6,646 nucleotides of DNA from an uncultured Rhodopirellula sp. (GTDB lineage: Bacteria > Planctomycetota > Planctomycetia > Pirellulales > Pirellulaceae), in assembly GCA_913061385.1 (NCBI GenBank), contig CAJXTM010000217.1, positions 1-6,646 of the forward strand, in the 5' to 3' direction. A program made the translations under genes and the position numbers. This document shows positions 1 through 4,584 of this stretch, piece after piece. Below the pieces are notes generated by a model, which did not search any database, was not told the origin of the DNA, and saw only the letters and a list, made by a program, of their open reading frames with translations. Position 1 is the stretch's first letter. Every line of letters starts with the position of its first letter.

Positions 1-28
1 TGGGCTCGGAGATGTGTATAAGAGACAG
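1..28 (+). other. Untrimmed Nextera/Tn5 sequencing adapter (left end)
   Basis: The first 28 bases are the 3' part of the Nextera read-2 transposase adapter, ending in the 19-bp Tn5 mosaic end (10-28, finishing AGAGACAG). They are the exact reverse complement of 6602-6629. This is library sequence, not genome; genomic sequence begins at 29. Translating through it gives the contaminant peptide MYKRQ, which should not be taken as the start of the first gene. Confidence 0.98.
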
Positions 29-886
29 ATCAGCGTGTCCATTGATCCGACCGCTGAAGGCTTGCAGCGAATGAATCAGTTTCTCGCCTCAGTGCGTGGA
101 CGTGTTCAGCCTTCCGATGCCCGCCGTTTGGCGAGTGGTTTGCAGCAAAACCTTGGCTTGCAAAAAGTTACCTTCCGCGGTATTCCAACATCGACACACT
201 TTGCCCGCGTGTTGGTCGAAGCCGACTACCGCATGAAGTTGATCGGGATTGGTCTCGAGCGTCTGCCTGTACCACTGATGAGCTACGTCGAGCGAGCCAA
301 GCCAACGACGGTTGCAGCGAATGCAATGGAGCGTTGGTACTTCCAGCCTAACTATGACGGCATCGCTGTCAGCGAAGACGGCTTCGCAATGAAGATCAAA
401 GAAAGAGGCGTTCAACTGGTCGGAGCCAATGAGCGAGTCGCCAAAGGTGGCCAACGAGTTGCGTCTGGGCGAGTCAACCGAGCAAGTCAGGCATTCTGTC
501 AGGAATTCACCGACAAGTTTCCTCAAATCGCCGGAAAAGTGCGTATCTACGCTGAGTTAAGACAATTGATCGATGTCGCTATCGCCGCGGCTTATATTCA
601 GCAGCAGGACTTTTATGGTCAGGCCGACTGGAATATGCCTGTGCTGATGAACGAATCGAAAGTGAAGGTTGAGACTTATGTCGCTCCATCGCAGGTAGCG
701 ACGGCAGTGAATGCGATCTGGAAGGGGAATACGCTGATGACGCCGCTTGGTGGCGGTGTCAATCTGCAGCCCAAGTTGGCAATTGCCCGTGACCGCGTCG
801 TCGTTGATACCGGCGGCGACAACTCTCGCGTCAAGCAAACAGCTGGCCCCTCCAAGCTTGCCGACGGTCAGTGGTGGTGGGACTGA
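29..886 (+). CDS. DUF1598 domain protein, N-terminus missing (partial)
   Basis: This is the C-terminal 285 residues of a DUF1598-type planctomycete protein; the function is unknown. It opens inside the domain at the SIDPTAEGLQ motif (residues 4-13 from position 29), followed by a VEADYRMKLIGIGLE motif (63-77), a charged segment with VGANERVAKGGQ (131-142), a helical RIYAELRQLIDVAIAAAYI block (172-190), a Gly-rich GGGVNLQ (241-247) and the characteristic C-terminal QWWWD. The same landmarks occur in the same order in the complete paralogue at 2615-4372, which is about 300 residues longer at its N-terminus, so a signal peptide and N-terminal domain are probably missing here. The true start lies left of the contig; the apparent GTG start at 14 is adapter. 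Export to periplasm or surface is inferred from the paralogue only. A strong terminator follows 44 bp after the stop, so this is the last gene of its transcript. Confidence 0.85.
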   Translation: MSVSIDPTAEGLQRMNQFLASVRGRVQPSDARRLASGLQQNLGLQKVTFRGIPTSTHFARVLVEADYRMKLIGIGLERLPVPLMSYVERAKPTTVAANAMERWYFQPNYDGIAVSEDGFAMKIKERGVQLVGANERVAKGGQRVASGRVNRASQAFCQEFTDKFPQIAGKVRIYAELRQLIDVAIAAAYIQQQDFYGQADWNMPVLMNESKVKVETYVAPSQVATAVNAIWKGNTLMTPLGGGVNLQPKLAIARDRVVVDTGGDNSRVKQTAGPSKLADGQWWWD

Positions 887-930
887 TCCCATGCTTTGAA
901 TCTATTTTTAACTTCAAGCGAATTTTGAAC

Positions 931-965
931 ACTGCGGAACGAGGCATACGTTCCGCAGTTTTTTT
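931..965 (+). terminator. Rho-independent terminator of the first DUF1598 gene
   Basis: There is a perfect 11-bp stem, ACTGCGGAACG (931-941) pairing with CGTTCCGCAGT (949-959), with a 7-nt loop AGGCATA. It runs straight into a T tract (959-965). It lies 44 bp after the stop of the upstream CDS and separates it from bpt, so bpt should have its own promoter. Confidence 0.93.
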
Positions 966-1196
966 GTGGGTATGCGAGCAGTGATTCGTTGTTCTGCTTT
1001 CCGTGGGGCAACAAAATCTCCTGGGTAGCAAATTCTGCGCTGTATTGGAGTGTTCTGGCCGACATCAACGCAGCAGTTTGGTATCGTGCGGTGAATGCCG
1101 CTGGGATCTTGTGATATTCCAAGAACCCTGGCAATTTGCATGCGAATCGCAGCCGATGTGAATCCCCGTTGGTGCGGACTGGTCGGCAACGGTGGT

Positions 1197-1214
1197 CAGC
1201 AACGGTGGTTGCTG
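1197..1214 (+). repeat. Small inverted repeat (hairpin) in the bpt leader
   Basis: CAGCAAC (1197-1203) pairs perfectly with GTTGCTG (1208-1214) across a GGTG loop. The hairpin ends 26 bp before the AGGAGG of bpt and overlaps a near-direct repeat of GCAACGGTGGT. It could be a leader hairpin or an operator, or chance; no T tract follows, so it is not an intrinsic terminator. Confidence 0.35.
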
Positions 1215-1240
1215 CGAAACGTTAATGGGAGAGGTCGCCG

Positions 1241-1246
1241 AGGAGG
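1241..1246 (+). promoter_or_regulatory. Shine-Dalgarno site that fixes the bpt start
   Basis: A perfect AGGAGG lies four bases before the ATG at 1251. The other three genes show no comparable site, so bpt stands out. It decides against the longer in-frame reading from 1095. Confidence 0.85.
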
Positions 1247-1250
1247 TCCG

Positions 1251-2009
1251 ATGAGTCATCTTGATCCTGAGCAATCCCTTCGCTTGCATGGTGGTGATTG
1301 CCGATTGTTATTGGTCCAAGACCAGTTGCAGCCCTGTCCTTATCTGTCGGGTGTCACCGCCCGGATGCCCTTGCGGTTGCCTGTGGGACCGGTCAGTCCA
1401 AGTGTGACGGATCAGTTGTTAGCGATGGGTTACCGACGAAGTGGTGACTTTGTCTACAACACGGCCTGTCCGACTTGTAAAGAATGTCTGCCGACTCGGA
1501 TCGAAATCGATCGTTTTCAGCATACTACCTCCATGCGTCGGGTGATGAAGCGGGGGAACCGTGACTTGAAGTGCGAGTGGGGAAAACCGCGTGTCGACGC
1601 CAAAAGAGTTTGGTTATTCAATCTTCATCGACGTAAACGGGGGCTCAGTCAGGGAGTTGGCGAAGTCGATCAGGAGGGCTATCGGATGTTTCTGGCCGAT
1701 AGTTGTTGTGAAACGCACGAACTCGCAATCTGGCTGAACGAGGAGCTCGTGGCTGTTTCGATCGTTGATACCGGTGCGATCAGTTTTTCGGCTGTTTATA
1801 CCCACTTTGACCCTCATGCAATGAGATACAGCTTAGGGACCTATGCACTCCTGCGGCAGATCGAGTACGCCATCGAAACGGGACGCAAATACCTTTATCT
1901 CGGTATGTATGTCGCCGAAAACCGGCATCTGAACTACAAGGCGCGGTTCCAACCACAGCAGCGTTTGATCGACGGCGAGTGGCAGGAAACCACCGATTTA
2001 GGCGGTTGA
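1251..2009 (+). CDS. bpt: Bpt-type aminoacyl-tRNA-protein transferase (N-degron pathway)
   Basis: The product (252 residues, a normal length for the family) belongs to the ATE/Bpt family. These cytosolic enzymes move an amino acid from aminoacyl-tRNA (leucine in characterised bacterial Bpt, arginine in eukaryotic ATE1) onto N-terminal Asp or Glu of proteins, marking them for ClpS/ClpAP-type degradation. The N-terminal domain shows QPCPYL (C29) and the family cysteine cluster C73-x2-C76-x2-C79 in TACPTCKECLPTRI, then the basic RRVMKRGNRDL (96-106). The C-terminal GNAT-like domain shows YTHFDPHAMRYSLGTY (183-198), then KYLYLGMYV (213-221), NYKARFQP (228-235) and DGEW (241-244), all classic Bpt landmarks. 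The start at 1251 is set by AGGAGG and by homology. No clpS, clpA or aat lies nearby, and upstream is a terminator, so it is probably expressed alone. Leucyl versus arginyl specificity cannot be read from the sequence. Confidence 0.93.
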   Translation: MSHLDPEQSLRLHGGDCRLLLVQDQLQPCPYLSGVTARMPLRLPVGPVSPSVTDQLLAMGYRRSGDFVYNTACPTCKECLPTRIEIDRFQHTTSMRRVMKRGNRDLKCEWGKPRVDAKRVWLFNLHRRKRGLSQGVGEVDQEGYRMFLADSCCETHELAIWLNEELVAVSIVDTGAISFSAVYTHFDPHAMRYSLGTYALLRQIEYAIETGRKYLYLGMYVAENRHLNYKARFQPQQRLIDGEWQETTDLGG

Positions 2010-2266
2010 TCGCCGTTTGGAACGCGGGGTTGCTGCATGGCTCTGATGCCGCGTGTAATTTCTGATTGCATCGTGATGAAAGAAATGGCGTGCCTTGCGA
2101 GCACCGGTTTCATGAAAAAAATCGATCACAGCACCTTGCCGCGATTAAGTGCCAGCATAGCGGCCTATGTGTAGCTTTCTGAAACACCACTGCTGTAGCA
2201 TTCTGCTGCGATTTGTTCGTTGATAACCATGATTAAGGAATGGACCGTAATTTGCTCCCCTACTTT

Positions 2267-2284
2267 ATTCAAAGAAATTTGAAT
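2267..2284 (+). repeat. AT-rich inverted repeat in the 605-bp gap
   Basis: ATTCAAA (2267-2273) pairs perfectly with TTTGAAT (2278-2284) across a 4-nt GAAA spacer. It has the form of an operator dyad or a weak hairpin and lies in the most AT-rich part of the gap. No T run follows. The role is unknown, and it could be chance. Confidence 0.3.
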
Positions 2285-2416
2285 GATCGATATGCAAACA
2301 AACGTTAAAACCTGGAAAACGGGAAAGTTCAAGAGCGGTGTACTCAGCCTGTGTTGGTGAGCAACCGCAGCTTTCATCTTCTCTTGGTGATTTTTCCGAC
2401 GTCTGGTATCTGACGC

Positions 2417-2557
2417 GTGGGTTCTAGCGTGACGCGTTCGGTGGCAGCAACAATGTTAAGTTGGGTAGCGGTTGCCGTAGTAAACGCGGTGGTAACCGGT
2501 AAATTGGTCGTCGAATCAGTCGACGAACAAGCCAGTGCCTGTTTCTTCACCCGCTAG
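2417..2557 (+). CDS. Possible 46-residue hydrophobic small protein (weak)
   Basis: A GTG-initiated ORF after a stop at 2411-2413 runs to TAG at 2555-2557. Residues 9-28 (VAATMLSWVAVAVVNAVVTG) form one uninterrupted hydrophobic stretch that could span a membrane, followed by a charged tail (KLVVESVDEQ). Other possible starts are GTG 2429 and ATG 2453. There is no ribosome binding site at any start, and third-codon-position composition looks random. The ORF also contains the hairpin at 2504-2530, an alternative reason for sequence constraint. I do not recognise it; it may well be chance. Confidence 0.15.
   Translation: MGSSVTRSVAATMLSWVAVAVVNAVVTGKLVVESVDEQASACFFTR
2504..2530 (+). repeat. Inverted repeat 84 bp ahead of the second DUF1598 gene
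   Basis: TTGGTCGTCGA (2504-2514) pairs with TCGACGAACAA (2520-2530), ten of eleven positions with one G/A mismatch, around a 5-nt ATCAG loop. The inner seven pairs (TCGTCGA/TCGACGA) are perfect. It is the strongest hairpin in this gap, but no T tract follows, so it is a candidate leader structure or operator for the gene starting at 2615 rather than a terminator. The function is inferred only from position. Confidence 0.4.
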
Positions 2558-2585
2558 TTCGTTCATACTGACTATCCTCGGCGCT

Positions 2586-2599
2586 GTTCTTTGACTCTG
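2586..2599 (+). promoter_or_regulatory. 13-bp box shared with the downstream gene (copy 1)
   Basis: TTCTTTGACTCTG (2587-2599) lies with its GACTCTG exactly 22 bp before the ATG at 2615. TTCTTCGACTCTG (4557-4569) lies at the same distance before the ATG at 4585. One mismatch in thirteen at identical spacing suggests common descent or a shared control element. It is too close to the start codon to be a -35 box with a normal -10. Confidence 0.4.
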
Positions 2600-2614
2600 A
2601 ACACTGGACTCCTG

Positions 2615-4372
2615 ATGTTGCACTCTTCTCTTTTTCGCAACCACGGCTTTCGCAACCACGGCTTTCGCAACCACGGCCTGAGTGACTACGGCGTCTTTTT
2701 TCGTTGTGTTGCTCTCCCACTTCTGATCGCATCTTTAGCTTGGATGAGTTCGGAATCGCATTCCGAGGAGGTTGATAGTCCGGCGGTTGCAGGCTATCTC
2801 GCTGCTGGGGAGTTTTCGTCAGCTGCGGACATGGGGCTTCAGTTACCGGTAAGCCAGCGGGATTTTGTGCTTGCGCAGGTGGCAGGGGCTCAGGGTAGCG
2901 TTGGGGAAACCAGTGCGGCGAACGGTACGATCCGGGGCATCGAGTCATCCTTCAGTCGTGATGATGCCATTGCAGGGGCGGGTGGCGGCAGTTTTGCAGA
3001 TTTTCAGTCATTGATGGACCTGATTCAAACCACAGTCGTTCCTGACACTTGGGAAGCCCTCGGTGGTCCCAGCAGTATGTCACCTTATCCTCAGGGTGTT
3101 TATGTCGATCCAGCAGGAACGGTATTGGAATGCGAAAGTTTGCCCGTAGATGACGGGCTGGCAGAAATAAAAGCACTTCTCGGCGATGCGGATGGCATTC
3201 AGGATACGGAACTCGCGTGGCGTCAATCAACGAAAATGCGATGTGTTTCCTTGCGACGTTTGCTCGATGCATGGACGGAAAGCCGCATGCGGGGAGCAAT
3301 GCCCAGTGAGGCCATGATGCAAATGGCAGGTTTGTCCCGAATTCAATATTTGTTCATTGACGAGAATGACATTGTGCTTGCGGGTCCTGTTGGTGGAATT
3401 GAGACACGTGACGGCTGGCATGTTGACCGTGCTTCTGGTTTAACGACGTTACGTTTTGACTTTTTTCTTGCCTGTCTTGCTTCCGCTACTGGGAATCAGC
3501 CGTTTGGATGTACGATCGATCCGACGACCCAAGGTTTGCAAAATGCAGCCAAAGTTGCAGCGGCCGTTCAATCTGACAAGTTGCCGATCGGAAAAGCAGA
3601 TGCGGCGATGATTTCTGCGTTGGGAATGCAGCGGGTCGAAGTCTTTGGCACGGCCGGTGATACCCCAATGGGTTGTCTGATGGTTGAGGCCGATCGTCAC
3701 ATGAAGCAATTGGCGTTGGGGCTGGTGCCGATGCCAGAGGGAGCACGTAATTACTTTGACGTGGTCAAGGCGAATCTTGATGCAGGTGTTCCGAATGATC
3801 TTCTGTTGAGGTTATGGTTCACGTCTGCCCCACGACCCGTGCGGGCAGATGTTGAGCGGACGGTCTTCGAACTGGCAGGCACACCTATTCGCTTGAGCGG
3901 ACAAAATGAGCATGCCATGGCAAGCGGGCGGCGAGGGAATGTCACTCGAGATCCGAGGTCAGAGGAGTTTGTGGAAGACTTCAACCGAAATTGGCATTCG
4001 ATCCGCGGTACCTACCCGATCTATGGTGCTTTGGAATCGATTTACCGAACAGCATCGGCAGCTGAGTTGATGCATCGCTTCGCCGATTCGACGCGGCAGC
4101 GGGCCCTGTTGGAATCGTTAATCAGCAGCAGCCCTTCCTCGATGTTTCAGATGACCAACCCTCGCCAAGTGATGTCCATTGCTGTAATGAATTCCATGCG
4201 AAAAGGTCGCAGGACGCACCATGTATTGCTGGCCAGTGGTGGTGTCTCCGTCAATGCAAAGCAAACATTGGTCTCCAAAATTGCCGATTATCCTTCATTG
4301 TCTTCAATGAATCGACCGGCAAATGATCCTCCAAAGTTGATTCACAAGTGGTGGTGGAATATCAGTCGCTGA
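2615..4372 (+). CDS. Secreted DUF1598 domain protein, complete
   Basis: This is a 585-residue exported protein of unknown function. Its N-terminus has a basic region with three FRNHG repeats (residues 7-21), a hydrophobic core VALPLLIASLAW (32-43), and a likely Sec signal cleavage site near residues 48-50. A low-complexity Ala/Gly linker follows, then a segment DFQSLMDLIQTTVVPDTW (129-146) with GGP and GVYVDPAGTVL. That segment resembles an N-terminal motif I associate with exported planctomycete proteins. The DUF1598 domain fills about residues 290-585: TIDPTTQGLQ (300-309), VEADRHMKQLALGLV (357-371), LSGQNEHAMASGRR (427-440), PIYGALESIYRTASAAELM (468-486) and the terminal KWWWN. The first two and last landmarks match the partial gene at 29-886; the usual VEADYxMK reads VEADRHMK here. 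ATG 2615 is preferred over TTG 2591 because it matches the ATG of the next gene in sequence and spacing. The ribosome binding site is poor. Confidence 0.85.
   Translation: MLHSSLFRNHGFRNHGFRNHGLSDYGVFFRCVALPLLIASLAWMSSESHSEEVDSPAVAGYLAAGEFSSAADMGLQLPVSQRDFVLAQVAGAQGSVGETSAANGTIRGIESSFSRDDAIAGAGGGSFADFQSLMDLIQTTVVPDTWEALGGPSSMSPYPQGVYVDPAGTVLECESLPVDDGLAEIKALLGDADGIQDTELAWRQSTKMRCVSLRRLLDAWTESRMRGAMPSEAMMQMAGLSRIQYLFIDENDIVLAGPVGGIETRDGWHVDRASGLTTLRFDFFLACLASATGNQPFGCTIDPTTQGLQNAAKVAAAVQSDKLPIGKADAAMISALGMQRVEVFGTAGDTPMGCLMVEADRHMKQLALGLVPMPEGARNYFDVVKANLDAGVPNDLLLRLWFTSAPRPVRADVERTVFELAGTPIRLSGQNEHAMASGRRGNVTRDPRSEEFVEDFNRNWHSIRGTYPIYGALESIYRTASAAELMHRFADSTRQRALLESLISSSPSSMFQMTNPRQVMSIAVMNSMRKGRRTHHVLLASGGVSVNAKQTLVSKIADYPSLSSMNRPANDPPKLIHKWWWNISR
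2633..2692 (+). repeat. 15-bp tandem repeat encoding FRNHG, 3 perfect copies plus a decayed one
   Basis: The unit TTTCGCAACCACGGC occurs three times without any difference (2633-2647, 2648-2662, 2663-2677), followed by a degenerate unit at 2678-2692 reading LSDYG. It is in frame and encodes FRNHG x3 in the basic region before the signal-peptide core. Perfect identity at third codon positions points to recent slippage or duplication, so the copy number may vary between strains; it could also be miscounted in short-read assembly. Confidence 0.95.
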
Positions 4373-4479
4373 GTTTCTGACCGCATTGGTCTGTCGGATA
4401 TGTCATGTGCCGCATGAAACGTGGCTTGTCAGCGAGGTGTTTTCTCAGAACAGTCGGCAACGACGCTCGTTTCAGCTGA

Positions 4480-4527
4480 TTTCCTTGCGTGCTACTTTCC
4501 TTGCGTGTAAGTTTCCAGTCGCGTGCG
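4480..4527 (+). repeat. 16-bp near-tandem repeat upstream of the PVC-type gene
   Basis: TTTCCTTGCGTG occurs at 4480-4491 and again at 4496-4507, a period of exactly 16 bp. A degenerate third unit at 4512-4527 keeps TTTCC and GCGTG. It ends 57 bp before the ATG at 4585. Sites about 1.5 helical turns apart could be iterated protein-binding boxes; slippage with no function is equally possible. Confidence 0.6.
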
Positions 4528-4556
4528 TTTGTGAATGGTTATCCCGATTCATGTTT

Positions 4557-4569
4557 TTCTTCGACTCTG
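4557..4569 (+). promoter_or_regulatory. 13-bp box shared with the previous gene (copy 2)
   Basis: TTCTTCGACTCTG is the counterpart of 2587-2599, again with GACTCTG 22 bp before the ATG. The intervening 15 bp are not conserved between the two copies, while the first 29 coding bases match at 24 positions. The role is unknown. Confidence 0.4.
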
Positions 4570-4584
4570 GCTATCGTTGTTGTC

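Larger units (their letters stand above)
966..1250 (+). other. Gene-free leader region upstream of bpt
   Basis: About 285 bp lie between the terminator and the bpt start. The bpt frame stays open back to 1095, but the extra 52 residues look nothing like the family N-terminus, and only the ATG at 1251 has a ribosome binding site. I could not pick out a convincing sigma70-type promoter. The last part holds an 11-bp direct repeat (GCAACGGTGGT, ending at 1196 and nearly repeated at 1199-1209) and the hairpin listed separately. The bpt promoter is expected here by inference, because of the terminator upstream. Confidence 0.5.
2010..2614. other. 605-bp intergenic region, no recognised gene
   Basis: This long gap between bpt and the second DUF1598 gene has no tRNA-like sequence, no convincing terminator for bpt and no ORF with family features. 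The middle (about 2160-2400) is visibly richer in A+T than the flanking genes. It contains two hairpins (2267-2284 and 2504-2530), a repeated TGACGCGT octamer (2411-2418 and 2430-2437) and a weak 46-codon ORF, each noted separately. The promoter and leader of the downstream gene must lie here unless it is co-transcribed with bpt; I could not assign -35/-10 boxes with confidence. Confidence 0.6.
4373..4584. other. 212-bp gap between the DUF1598 gene and the PVC-type gene
   Basis: No terminator-like hairpin with a T run and no recognisable promoter is visible. The gap holds a 16-bp-period repeat (4480-4527) and the 13-bp box shared with the previous gene (4557-4569). A 74-codon open frame from TTG 4386 crosses it and overlaps the next gene, but it is Cys/Phe-rich, has no ribosome binding site and resembles nothing I know, so it is not annotated. 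Confidence 0.5.

Noticed and set aside
1095..1250. 52-residue N-terminal extension of Bpt from the upstream in-frame ATG
   Set aside because: Its sequence does not resemble the family, there is no ribosome binding site at 1095, and a perfect AGGAGG precedes ATG 1251.
2165..2377. 70-codon minus-strand frame in the 605-bp gap
   Set aside because: No ribosome binding site, no family resemblance and no codon pattern; it is probably a chance ORF.
2633..2692. CRISPR-like repeat cluster
   Set aside because: The 15-bp units are directly adjacent with no spacers and are in frame within a coding sequence.
2547..2948. 133-codon minus-strand frame with RGCES repeats
   Set aside because: The repeats are the antisense reading of the FRNHG tandem repeat; the sense strand encodes a signal peptide and DUF1598 protein.
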